A stretch of DNA of 64,000 nt from Hyphomicrobiales bacterium. GTDB lineage: Bacteria; Pseudomonadota; Alphaproteobacteria; Rhizobiales; Rhizobiaceae. Position numbers and translations under genes: made by a program. Location: the NCBI GenBank assembly GCA_900466575.1, contig UBMP01000012.1, forward strand, positions 46,442 to 110,441, read 5' to 3'. The notes under the pieces were generated by a model that searched no databases, was not told the DNA's origin, and saw nothing but the letters and a program-made list of their open reading frames with translations. Positions 54,693 to 63,100 of the stretch are shown piece after piece (position 1 is the first letter of the stretch; each line of letters starts with the position of its first letter).

Positions 54693-56228
54693 ATGAGCGA
54701 TTTTGCGATAGAACTCAAGGGCATCGACAAGCGTTTCGGCGCGGTCCACGCCAACAAGAACATCAATCTCAAGGTGGCCAAAGGGACGATCCACGGCATT
54801 ATCGGCGAAAACGGCGCCGGCAAGTCGACGCTGATGTCTATCCTTTATGGCTTCTATCAGGCCGATAGCGGCGAGATTTTCATTTCCGGCCAGAAGGCCA
54901 ACATCAAGGATTCCAAGGCCGCGATTTCGGCTGGCATCGGCATGGTCCACCAGCATTTCATGCTCGTGGAGAACTTCTCGGTGCTCGAGAATATCATGCT
55001 GGGCGCCGAGGAAAGCGCGATCCTGACCAAGGGCATCACCAAGGCGCGCGCCGAGTTGAAGAGGCTCGAAGAGCAATACGAGATGGAAGTCGATCCCGAT
55101 GCGATCATCGAGGAGCTTCCCGTTGGTGTGCAGCAGCGCGTCGAAATCCTCAAGGCCATCTATCGCAAGGCCGATATCCTCATCCTCGACGAGCCGACGG
55201 GCGTGCTGACCCCGGCCGAAGCCGACCACCTGTTCCGCATCCTCGCCCAGCTCAAGGAACAGGGTAAGACGGTCATCCTCATCACGCACAAGCTGCGCGA
55301 GATCATGGCGATCACCGACGAGGTCTCCGTCATGCGCCGTGGCGAAATGGTCGCCACCCGCAAGACCGCCGAAACGAGCGTGGAAGAACTCGCCGAATTG
55401 ATGGTCGGCCGCCGCGTGCTTCTGCGCGTCGAAAAGGGTGAGGCCAGTCCGGGCGACGTCAAGCTTTCGGTCCGCAACCTCACGGTCCGCGACAGCCGTG
55501 GCGTGACCATGGTCGATAACGTCTCCTTCGACGTCCGGGCCGGCGAAATCGTCGGCATCGCAGGCGTCGCGGGCAACGGGCAGTCCGAGCTTCTGGAGGC
55601 AATTGCCGGCATGCGTTCGGCCACCAGCGGAACGGTCACGCTGAGCGGCCAGCCGGTAGACGTCACCGGCCCCGGCGATCCGGCGGACATGCGCAAACGC
55701 GGTCTCGCCCATGTGCCGGAAGACCGCCATCACACCGGCCTTGTGCTGAAATTCGAAGAAGCCGAAAACGCCATGCTCGGCTATCACGGCGACAGGAAGT
55801 TCGGTCAATCCTTCCTCCTCGATGTCGAAGCCGTCCGCAAGGACGCGATGGAGAAGATCGAGCAATACGATATCCGTCCGCCGAACCCGCGGCTCAAGAC
55901 CGCCAATTTCTCCGGCGGCAACCAGCAGAAGATCGTGCTGGCGCGCGAAATGGAGCGGAACCCCGATGTGCTGATCATCGGCCAGCCGACGCGCGGCGTG
56001 GACGTCGGCGCCATCGAGTTCATTCACAAGCGCATCATCGAGATGCGCGATCAGGGCAAGGCGATCCTTCTCGTGTCGGTCGAGCTCGATGAAATCCGTT
56101 CCCTGTCCGACCGTATCATCGTCATGTTTGCCGGTCGCATTGCCGGCGAGCGCAATCCGGATGCCTCCGAAGGCGAACTCGGCCTGTTGATGGCCGGCGT
56201 GGAAAATAAGCTGGAGGCCGCCGAATGA
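54693..56228 (+). CDS. Nucleoside ABC transporter ATPase (tandem domains)
   Basis: This 511-residue protein has two ATPase domains. The first has GENGAGKSTLMSILYGFY, LPVGVQQRVEILKAIYR and ILILDEPTGVLTPAE. The second has GVAGNGQSELLEAIAGM, a degenerate Walker A, with FSGGNQQKIVLAREMERNPDVLIIGQPTRGVDVGA. This layout is typical of BMP/sugar-type (YufO, NupA) importers. It overlaps the first permease gene by four bases. The upstream slyX gene is on the other strand, so the promoter or readthrough from BMP lies within it. Confidence 0.93.
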   Translation: MSDFAIELKGIDKRFGAVHANKNINLKVAKGTIHGIIGENGAGKSTLMSILYGFYQADSGEIFISGQKANIKDSKAAISAGIGMVHQHFMLVENFSVLENIMLGAEESAILTKGITKARAELKRLEEQYEMEVDPDAIIEELPVGVQQRVEILKAIYRKADILILDEPTGVLTPAEADHLFRILAQLKEQGKTVILITHKLREIMAITDEVSVMRRGEMVATRKTAETSVEELAELMVGRRVLLRVEKGEASPGDVKLSVRNLTVRDSRGVTMVDNVSFDVRAGEIVGIAGVAGNGQSELLEAIAGMRSATSGTVTLSGQPVDVTGPGDPADMRKRGLAHVPEDRHHTGLVLKFEEAENAMLGYHGDRKFGQSFLLDVEAVRKDAMEKIEQYDIRPPNPRLKTANFSGGNQQKIVLAREMERNPDVLIIGQPTRGVDVGAIEFIHKRIIEMRDQGKAILLVSVELDEIRSLSDRIIVMFAGRIAGERNPDASEGELGLLMAGVENKLEAAE

Positions 56229-57352
56229 GCACCCCTTTCGCAAAACTGCCGGGCTGGGTGGAATATGCCCTCATTCCGCTGGTGAACCTTGCAGTCGCCT
56301 TCCTCGTGGCCGGCATTGTTGTGGTCTTCGTGGGTGAAAATCCGCTGGAGGCCGCGCGCATCATGATCACCGGCGCCTTCGGCTCGGGTGAGGGCATCGG
56401 TTTCACGCTCTATTATGCCACCTATTTCATCTTCACCGGCCTTGCCGTTGCGGTCGCCGCCCATGCCGGCCTCTTCAATATCGGGGTGGAAGGCCAGGCC
56501 TATGTCGGCGGCATCGGTGTCGCAGCGGCCTGTCTGACATTCGACCAGAGCATGCCCTGGTATCTCGTCTTCGTGCTCGCAAGCCTTGGCTCGATGGCAT
56601 TCGGAGCGCTCTGGGCGCTGATCCCGGCCTGGCTGCAGGCCTATCGCGGCAGCCACATCGTGATCACCACGATCATGTTCAACTACATCGCATCGAACCT
56701 GATGCTCTACATGCTCTTGAACGTCTTCAAGCCGCTCGGCCAGATGGCGGCGCAGTCGCGCACCTTCGAGCCTGGCGGGCAATTGCCGAAGCTTGACTGG
56801 CTGCTGTCGATCTTCGGGCTCGACATCGGCGGCGCTCCGTTCAACTTCTCCTTCCTAGTGGCGCTGGTTGCGGCCTTCGTTGTCTGGGTACTCATCTGGC
56901 GCACGCGCCTCGGCTACGAAATGCGCACCATGGGCTTCCAGCCGCATGCCGCGCGCTTTGCCGGCATGAAGAGCAAGCGCATCATCGTGATCGCCATGCT
57001 GATCTCCGGGGCTCTCGCGGGCCTGATGGCGCTCAACCCTATCATGGGCGACCAGTATCGCATCCAGCAGGATTTCGTCTCCGGCGCAGGCTTCGTCGGG
57101 ATCGCGGTCGCGCTGATGGGCCGTTCGCATCCGGTCGGCATCGTGCTCGCCGCCATTTTGTTCGGCATGCTCTATCAGGGCGGCGCCGAGCTTTCCTTCG
57201 ACATGCCGGAAATCACCCGCGACATGATCGTCGTCATCCAGGGTCTCGTCATTCTGTTTGCCGGCGCGCTTGAGCATATGTTCCGTCCCGCCATCACCGC
57301 GTTCTTCGCGCGGCTGGGCAAATCGCGCAGCGAAGCGGCAGCAGGGGCCTGA
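56225..57352 (+). CDS. Nucleoside ABC transporter permease 1
   Basis: This 375-residue inner-membrane permease of the BPD_transp_2 (YufP/NupB) family has about ten helices. The conserved AAHAGLFNIGVEGQAYVGGI near residue 80 and GMKSKRIIVIAMLISGALAGLMALNPIMGDQYRIQ region are recognisable. It pairs with the next permease to form the membrane channel. It ends four bases before the next gene. Confidence 0.92.
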   Translation: MSTPFAKLPGWVEYALIPLVNLAVAFLVAGIVVVFVGENPLEAARIMITGAFGSGEGIGFTLYYATYFIFTGLAVAVAAHAGLFNIGVEGQAYVGGIGVAAACLTFDQSMPWYLVFVLASLGSMAFGALWALIPAWLQAYRGSHIVITTIMFNYIASNLMLYMLLNVFKPLGQMAAQSRTFEPGGQLPKLDWLLSIFGLDIGGAPFNFSFLVALVAAFVVWVLIWRTRLGYEMRTMGFQPHAARFAGMKSKRIIVIAMLISGALAGLMALNPIMGDQYRIQQDFVSGAGFVGIAVALMGRSHPVGIVLAAILFGMLYQGGAELSFDMPEITRDMIVVIQGLVILFAGALEHMFRPAITAFFARLGKSRSEAAAGA

Positions 57353-57355
57353 GCC

Positions 57356-58324
57356 ATGGATACCAACACGATCGTCGTTCTCCTTCAGTCCACCATCCGC
57401 GTGTCCGTGCCGCTGATCCTGACCGCGCTTGCGGGCCTCTATGCTGAGCGGTCCGGCGTGGTCGATATCGGCCTTGAGGGCAAGATGCTCGCCGCCGCCT
57501 TTGCGGGCGCGGCGACTGCCGCCGTCACCGGCTCGGCCATCACCGGCATCGGCGCGGCCATGCTGGTTTCCGTCGCGCTGTCGCTCGTCCACGGCTATGC
57601 CTCGATCAGCCAGCGCGGAGACCAGGTCGTTTCCGGCACCGCGATCAACTTCATCGCCGCTGGCGCCACCGTCATTCTTGGTCAGGCCTGGTTTCAGCAA
57701 GGCGGCCGCACGCCCGCCCTTTCCGCCGATGCGCGGCTCTCGACCTACAAGCTGCCGGGTGCTGACGCCGTGCGCGACGTTCCTGTTCTCGGACCTGTCT
57801 ATTCGGATCTTTTGTCAGGCCATTATTTGCTGACCTACTTCGCCTTCGCCATGGTGCCGATCACCTGGTGGGTGCTTTACCGCACGCGCTTCGGCCTGCG
57901 CCTGCGCGCAGTCGGCGAAAATCCGGGTGCAGTCGACACGGCCGGCATCTCGGTTGTGCGCATGCGCTATCTCGCCGTCACCTGCGGCGGCCTGCTTTGC
58001 GGTCTGGCCGGCGCCTATCTCTCGATGGCGCTGGCCAACGGTTTCGTGAAGAACATGTCGGCCGGGCGCGGCTTTATCGCGCTCGCTGCCCTCGTCTTTG
58101 CCAACTGGAAGCCAAAGAACATCCTGCTCACCTGCCTCCTGTTCGGCTTCCTCGATGCGCTGTCGATCTACAGCCAGAACGCGGAACTTCCGATCATGAG
58201 CAGCATTCCGGATCAGGCCATCCAGGCGCTGCCCTATATCCTGACCGTGATCCTCCTTGCGGGCTTCATCGGCAAGGCTTCGCCGCCCAAGGCGTCGGGC
58301 GTGCCCTATGTGAAGGAGCGCTAA
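57356..58324 (+). CDS. Nucleoside ABC transporter permease 2
   Basis: This 322-residue second permease (YufQ/NupC family) begins with hydrophobic helices and holds GLYAERSGVVDIGLEGKMLAAAFAGAA, RTRFGLRLRAVGENPGAVDTAGISVVRMRY and GRGFIALAALVFANWKPKNI. These are typical of the branched-chain-like permease superfamily. Its stop lies one base before the cdd start, so uptake and breakdown of nucleosides are in one operon. Confidence 0.92.
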   Translation: MDTNTIVVLLQSTIRVSVPLILTALAGLYAERSGVVDIGLEGKMLAAAFAGAATAAVTGSAITGIGAAMLVSVALSLVHGYASISQRGDQVVSGTAINFIAAGATVILGQAWFQQGGRTPALSADARLSTYKLPGADAVRDVPVLGPVYSDLLSGHYLLTYFAFAMVPITWWVLYRTRFGLRLRAVGENPGAVDTAGISVVRMRYLAVTCGGLLCGLAGAYLSMALANGFVKNMSAGRGFIALAALVFANWKPKNILLTCLLFGFLDALSIYSQNAELPIMSSIPDQAIQALPYILTVILLAGFIGKASPPKASGVPYVKER

Positions 58325-58325
58325 G

Positions 58326-58718
58326 ATGTCGGCAGACCTCTACGAAGCCGCAAAAAAAGCGATGGCGCTCTGCCATGCGCCCTATTCCAAATTCCCGGTT
58401 GGCGCGGCCATTCGTGCCGAGGACGGAAAGATCTATGCCGGCGCCAATATCGAGAACCTCGCCTTCCCGGAAGGCTGGTGCGCCGAGACGACCGCCATCA
58501 GCCACATGGTCATGGGTGGGGCGAAACAAATTGTGGAGATCGCCGTTATCGCTGAGAAGCTGGCGCTCTGCCCGCCCTGCGGCGGCTGCCGTCAGCGCAT
58601 CAAGGAATTTGCGAGCGTGAATACGCGCATCTATCTCTGCGATGAGGCGGGCGTGAAGAAGACGATGACCATGAACGAACTCCTGCCGCACAGTTTCGAG
58701 ACCGAGGTGATTGGATGA
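58326..58718 (+). CDS. cdd: Cytidine deaminase
   Basis: This 130-residue zinc enzyme converts (deoxy)cytidine to (deoxy)uridine. The zinc and catalytic motif is NIENLAFPEGWCAETTAI (Cys-Ala-Glu), with PPCGGCRQRI holding the other two zinc cysteines and CHAPYSKFPVGAA near the N-terminus. It is the short homotetrameric type. GGAGCGCTAAG precedes ATG 58326. It overlaps the next gene by four bases. Confidence 0.95.
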   Translation: MSADLYEAAKKAMALCHAPYSKFPVGAAIRAEDGKIYAGANIENLAFPEGWCAETTAISHMVMGGAKQIVEIAVIAEKLALCPPCGGCRQRIKEFASVNTRIYLCDEAGVKKTMTMNELLPHSFETEVIG

Positions 58719-59515
58719 GAGCGACGATCGACCTTCTGGTCTCGAAGCTCGACGGCCTGCTGCCGCGTTACGGCATCGTACTCGGCTCCGGCCTCGGCAG
58801 CCTCGTGGACGCGGTCGATGTGGTCACCCGCATTCCCTATTCCGAACTCGATGCCTTCCCGGTCAGCGCGGTTTCCGGCCATGCCGGCGAACTGGTCGCG
58901 GGCAAGCTCAACGGCGTCCCGGTGATCATGCTGTCCGGCCGCGTGCATTATTACGAAAAGGGCGATGCAGCGGCGATGCGCCGGCCGCTGGAAGTGCTGC
59001 ACGGCATCGGGGTAACCAACCTCATCCTCACCAATTCGGCGGGCTCTCTTCGCGAGGACATGCCGCCCGGATCGGTGATGCGCATCTCTGATCACATTAA
59101 CTTCACCGGTCGCAACCCGTTGATCGGTGAGGAAACGGATGCCCGTTTCGTCGGGCTCACCAATGCCTATGACGCCGACATGGCCGCAGACATGGAGCGC
59201 GCGGCGATGAAGACTGGCGTGCCGCTCAAGAACGGCGTCTATATGTGGTTCTCCGGTCCGAGCTTCGAGACACCGGCGGAAATCCGCATGGCGGGCATCA
59301 TGGGTGCGGATGCGGTCGGCATGTCGACCGTGCCGGAAGTCATCCTCGCCCGCTTCCTCGGAATGAAGGTCGCGGCCGCCTCCGTCATCACCAACTACGC
59401 CGCCGGCATGACCGGCAATGAACTGTCACATCATGAAACCAAGGACATGGCCCCTGTCGGCGGAGCCCGGCTGGCAACGATCCTGAAGGACATGATCGCG
59501 GGTGGAGAAAACTGA
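58715..59515 (+). CDS. punA: Purine-nucleoside phosphorylase (trimeric type)
   Basis: This 266-residue enzyme phosphorolyses (deoxy)guanosine and inosine to base plus (deoxy)ribose-1-phosphate. It has GIVLGSGLGSLVDAV with the phosphate-binding loop, RVHYYEKGD, LTNSAGSLREDMPPGS and ADAVGMSTVPEVILARFLGMKV. It is the PNP-I type like XapA or human PNP rather than DeoD. Start overlaps the cdd stop (ATGA). The next gene (deoC) begins one base after its stop. Confidence 0.93.
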   Translation: MRATIDLLVSKLDGLLPRYGIVLGSGLGSLVDAVDVVTRIPYSELDAFPVSAVSGHAGELVAGKLNGVPVIMLSGRVHYYEKGDAAAMRRPLEVLHGIGVTNLILTNSAGSLREDMPPGSVMRISDHINFTGRNPLIGEETDARFVGLTNAYDADMAADMERAAMKTGVPLKNGVYMWFSGPSFETPAEIRMAGIMGADAVGMSTVPEVILARFLGMKVAAASVITNYAAGMTGNELSHHETKDMAPVGGARLATILKDMIAGGEN

Positions 59516-59516
59516 C

Positions 59517-60290
59517 ATGACATCGACCGACCTCAAGGCCGTCGCTACACGCGCGCTCGCCTGCCTCGACCTCACCAATCTCAACGACGACTGCACGCCG
59601 GAAGCGATTGAAAAGCTCTGCGCCGATGCGCAGACCAAGTTCGGCAATACGGCCGCGATCTGCATATGGCCGCGGTTTGTCGCGCAGGCGCGGGAAATTT
59701 TAGGCGCCGGCAATCCCATCAAGATCGCCACCGTCGTTAATTTTCCCTCCGGCGAATTGCCGCTGGAAACGGTCATCGGTGAGACCGAGCAGGCGATTGC
59801 CGATGGCGCGGACGAGATCGACCTCGTCATCCCCTACAAGGAGTTCATGATCGGCCAGAAGGCGTCCGCCCGGCTGATGATTGCCGCTATCCGCGAACGC
59901 TGCAAGGCTCCGGTCAAGCTCAAGACCATCCTGGAAACTGGCAATCTCGAAGACGAAGCCCTCATCCGCGAGGCCTCGGCGATTGCGCTGAAGGAAGGTG
60001 CCGATTTCATCAAGACCTCGACCGGCAAGGTCCGCGTCAACGCGACGCCGGAAGCGGCCCGCATCATGCTGGAAGAGATCAAGGCCTCGGGCAAGCCCGC
60101 AGGCTGCAAGCCCGCCGGCGGCGTGCGCACGGTGGCCGATGCCGCACTGTATCTCGGCATGGCCGATGAGATCATGGGCGCCGGCTGGGCAAAGCCTGAG
60201 ACCTTCCGCTTCGGTGCTTCCGGCCTGCTGGGCGATATCCTTGCGACGCTCGGCGATACGCCGGCCAAGCCAAACACCGCAGCCTACTGA
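59517..60290 (+). CDS. deoC: Deoxyribose-phosphate aldolase
   Basis: This 257-residue TIM-barrel class I aldolase cleaves deoxyribose-5-phosphate to acetaldehyde and glyceraldehyde-3-phosphate. The Schiff-base lysine is in GADFIKTSTGK, with the second lysine in VKLKTILETG. LDLTNLNDDCTPEAIEKLC is at the N-terminus. ATG 59517 is preferred over a GTG five codons upstream since GGAG lies nine bases before it. It belongs to the same operon as cdd and punA. Confidence 0.94.
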   Translation: MTSTDLKAVATRALACLDLTNLNDDCTPEAIEKLCADAQTKFGNTAAICIWPRFVAQAREILGAGNPIKIATVVNFPSGELPLETVIGETEQAIADGADEIDLVIPYKEFMIGQKASARLMIAAIRERCKAPVKLKTILETGNLEDEALIREASAIALKEGADFIKTSTGKVRVNATPEAARIMLEEIKASGKPAGCKPAGGVRTVADAALYLGMADEIMGAGWAKPETFRFGASGLLGDILATLGDTPAKPNTAAY

Positions 60291-60301
60291 GGCGCGGGTC
60301 C

Positions 60302-61609
60302 GTGCTGCCGCAGGAGACCATCCGCCGCAAACGCAATGGCGAGACGCTGACGGGCGAGGAGATCGACCGTTTCGTCGAGGGCTTCACGAAGGGCGAAATC
60401 TCGGATGGGCAGGTTGCGGCCTTTGCCATGGCCGTCTGGTTCAAGGGCATGCGCCGTGAGGAGACCGTGGCGCTGACGCTTGCCATGCGTGACAGCGGCG
60501 ACGTGCTCAATTGGTCGGATATCGGCCGCCCCATTGCCGACAAGCATTCGACTGGCGGTGTCGGTGACAATGTCTCGCTGATGCTCGCGCCCATCGTCGC
60601 CTCGCTGGGACTGGCCGTGCCCATGATTTCCGGACGCGGCCTCGGCCACACCGGCGGCACGCTCGACAAGCTGGAATCCATTGCCGGCTACAACATCATG
60701 CCGGACGAGGCACTGTTTCGCAAAACCGTGCGCGAGACGGGATGCGCCATCATCGGCCAGACCGGCGATCTCGCCCCCGCCGACAAACGGCTCTATGCCA
60801 TCCGCGACGTGACCGCGACGGTGGACAGCGTGCCGCTGATCACCGCGTCTATTCTTTCCAAGAAGCTCGCCGCCGGGCTTGAAACCCTCGTGCTCGACGT
60901 CAAGGTCGGCAGCGGCGCCTTCATGAGCGATCTGGAGGAGGCGCGAACGCTCGCCCGTTCGCTGGTGGAGGTGGCGAACGGCGCGGGCGTGAAGACATCG
61001 GCATTGATCACCGACATGAACCAGCCGCTGGCCGATTGCGCCGGCAATGCGCTGGAGGTCATGCACGCACTGGCATTCCTCAAAGGCGACAAGCGCGGAA
61101 CGCGCAGCGAGACGGTGACGCTGGCGCTTGCGGCGGAGATGCTGGTTTCGGCTGGCGTCGTCGCGACGTCGGAGGAGGGCAGGGCAAAAGCCGAAGAGGC
61201 GATCACCACGGGCAGGGCCCTGGAGACTTTTGGCCGTATGATTGCAAGCCTCGGCGGCCCGGCCGATTTCGTCGAGCGTCCATGGGCCCATATGTCCAAG
61301 GCGAAGGTCGAAGCGGTGGTGCGGGCACCGCAGGCGGGGACGTTAGCCGCGTGCAAAGCTCGCGAGATCGGCATGGCCGTCATTGCGCTCGGAGGTGGTC
61401 GGGTCCTGCCGAGCGATGCCGTCGATCATTCCGTGGGCTTTACCGACTTGCTGCCGCTCGGAACGCGGGTTGAGCAAGGCGATATCATCGCCCGAGTCCA
61501 TGCCCGTGACGAAGCTTCCGCCGCACAGGCGCGTGAGGCGCTTCTGGCAAGTTACACGATCGGCGAGGGTGGACATGATCGGCAACCAGCCATCATCGAG
61601 AAAATCTGA
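60302..61609 (+). CDS. deoA: Thymidine phosphorylase
   Basis: This 435-residue enzyme phosphorolyses thymidine and deoxyuridine to base and deoxyribose-1-phosphate. The signature SGRGLGHTGGTLDKLESI, phosphate site KHSTGGVGDN and the opening PQETIRRKRNGETLTGEEI are diagnostic. A GTG start at 60302 is the only suitable one. It lies 11 bases after deoC. It is the last gene of the plus-strand operon. Confidence 0.94.
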   Translation: MLPQETIRRKRNGETLTGEEIDRFVEGFTKGEISDGQVAAFAMAVWFKGMRREETVALTLAMRDSGDVLNWSDIGRPIADKHSTGGVGDNVSLMLAPIVASLGLAVPMISGRGLGHTGGTLDKLESIAGYNIMPDEALFRKTVRETGCAIIGQTGDLAPADKRLYAIRDVTATVDSVPLITASILSKKLAAGLETLVLDVKVGSGAFMSDLEEARTLARSLVEVANGAGVKTSALITDMNQPLADCAGNALEVMHALAFLKGDKRGTRSETVTLALAAEMLVSAGVVATSEEGRAKAEEAITTGRALETFGRMIASLGGPADFVERPWAHMSKAKVEAVVRAPQAGTLAACKAREIGMAVIALGGGRVLPSDAVDHSVGFTDLLPLGTRVEQGDIIARVHARDEASAAQAREALLASYTIGEGGHDRQPAIIEKI

Positions 61610-61663
61610 ACCTGTTTCTGCCAATTCCAGATCCGAAACCGGCTCGCATTTTGCTGGAATTGC

Positions 61664-62194
61664 TCAGTTCTTCAGGTAGAGGACGCCGTCCTGAACCTTA
61701 TAGGACTTGAGCTTGCTCATGAAGCTCATGCCGACCAGCATGCCCGAGAGCGACTTGTCCTTCAGCACGAAGGCATCGACATCGCGTACGCGCACCGAGC
61801 CGACTTCGAGGCGGTCGAGCGTCACATGGGCAGCCTGCGTCGTGCCGTTGGCGGTGGTCACGGCATAGCGATAGTCGAGGCTGGAGCCGCTGATGCCGAT
61901 GCGCTTGGCGGTTTGTTCGTTGATGGCGACAAAGGTCGCGCCGGTGTCCACGAGGCCGTCGACATCGCGACCGTTGACCCGGAAACTGGCGTTGAAATGC
62001 CCGCCGGCGCCGGCCTTGATGGCCTCTTCCCCGGGGGCGGAGACGGAAACCGGGGTCGTGGCTGCGGTCGTTGCCTGCATGTCCACACCGGGGGACGGTG
62101 CCGTCACGGCGGCGGCTTCAAAGGTCTTGTGGGCTTGCCCGAAATAGACGGCAGAGAGCGCTGCCGCAGCTGCTACAAACAGAAAGCGGTTCAT
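61664..62194 (-). CDS. Retropepsin-like aspartic protease, TIGR02281 family
   Basis: This 176-residue protein has an N-terminal signal anchor (MNRFLFVAAAAALSAVYFGQ) and a single retropepsin-like domain. The catalytic triad is in GLVDTGATFVAI (Asp83), followed by YRYAVTTANGTTQAAHVTLDRLEVG and LVGMSFMSKLKSYKVQDGVL. Such clan AA proteases act as dimers, anchored in the inner membrane facing the periplasm. The role in rhizobia is unknown. ATG 62194 begins the anchor; the frame is open 41 codons upstream. Confidence 0.85.
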   Translation of the reverse strand: MNRFLFVAAAAALSAVYFGQAHKTFEAAAVTAPSPGVDMQATTAATTPVSVSAPGEEAIKAGAGGHFNASFRVNGRDVDGLVDTGATFVAINEQTAKRIGISGSSLDYRYAVTTANGTTQAAHVTLDRLEVGSVRVRDVDAFVLKDKSLSGMLVGMSFMSKLKSYKVQDGVLYLKN

Positions 62195-62280
62195 TGTCTT
62201 CTTATCCCTGTTTTGCGCGGCAGCTTCCTTGTCCGCCTTCGCAATGGGATGACTATTCCTGACAGAAGTTATGAAATTCG

Positions 62281-62320
62281 AAAAATGGCCCGCCCGTACG
62301 AGGTGCGGGCGGGCCATTTT
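62281..62320. terminator. Bidirectional intrinsic terminator near upp
   Basis: ATGGCCCGCCCG / CGGGCGGGCCAT is a perfect 12-bp stem with A5 on one side and T4 on the other. It lies 60 bases past the upp stop codon and upstream of the aspartic protease gene. Transcripts in either direction would stop here. Confidence 0.85.
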
Positions 62321-62379
62321 GAATTGGCTGGTTAACGCGGCGTGAAATGCGGCGAAACTTGGGCGTTGTGAGCTGCGGT

Positions 62380-63009
62380 TTACTTCGTGCCGTACATGCG
62401 GTCGCCGGCATCACCCAGGCCCGGCATGATATACCCAAGCTCGTTCAGATGATCGTCGATGGCGGCGGTGAAGACCGGTACGTCGGGATGGGCTTCGGTG
62501 AAATTCTTGATGCCTTCCGGGGCTGCCAGCAGGCAGAGGAAGCGGATGTTGTTGGCGCCCCGCTCCTTCAGCTTGTCGACGGCTGCAATCGAGGAGTTGC
62601 CGGTGGCCAGCATCGGATCGACCACGATGACGAGACGGGCATCGAGATCGCCAGGGGCCTTGAAGTAATATTCGACCGGCTGCAGCGTTTCATGGTCGCG
62701 ATAGACCCCGATATGCGAAACGCGGGCGGCGGGCACGAGCTCCAGCATGCCTTCGAGCAACCCGTTGCCGGCGCGCAGGATCGAGGCGAAGACCAGCTTC
62801 TTGCCTTCAAGAAGCGGGGCATCCATCTCCATCAGCGGCGTTTCGATCCGCTCGGTGGTGAGCTCCAGATCGCGGGTGACTTCATAGCACAGCAGCGTCG
62901 AGATTTCCCGGAGCAGCCGGCGGAAGCTGGCCGTCGAGGTTTCCTTCTTGCGCATGATCGTCAGCTTGTGCTGCACGAGGGGGTGGGAAATAACCGTGAC
63001 GCCGTTCAT
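62380..63009 (-). CDS. upp: Uracil phosphoribosyltransferase
   Basis: This 209-residue enzyme makes UMP from uracil and PRPP. It has the PRPP loop [10 protein letters not shown] near residue 130, and [19 protein letters not shown] with [28 protein letters not shown] 63009 begins at the family-typical [16 protein letters not shown]; ten codons upstream are open. AAGG precedes the start. It completes salvage of the uracil released by deoA and cdd. Confidence 0.95.
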   Translation of the reverse strand: MNGVTVISHPLVQHKLTIMRKKETSTASFRRLLREISTLLCYEVTRDLELTTERIETPLMEMDAPLLEGKKLVFASILRAGNGLLEGMLELVPAARVSHIGVYRDHETLQPVEYYFKAPGDLDARLVIVVDPMLATGNSSIAAVDKLKERGANNIRFLCLLAAPEGIKNFTEAHPDVPVFTAAIDDHLNELGYIMPGLGDAGDRMYGTK

Positions 63010-63100
63010 CTGTGCCTTCCAGTCTCTAGATATTCCCAAACAGTCTTAGCGGAATGCCCGCCTCCCGCAAGCTGAACGCGCGTGCTGCAGGCCTTAATCC

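Noticed and set aside
54639-56243. 534-codon minus-strand open frame across the nucleoside ATPase gene
   Set aside because: Antisense to an ATPase with intact motifs; no domain recognised.
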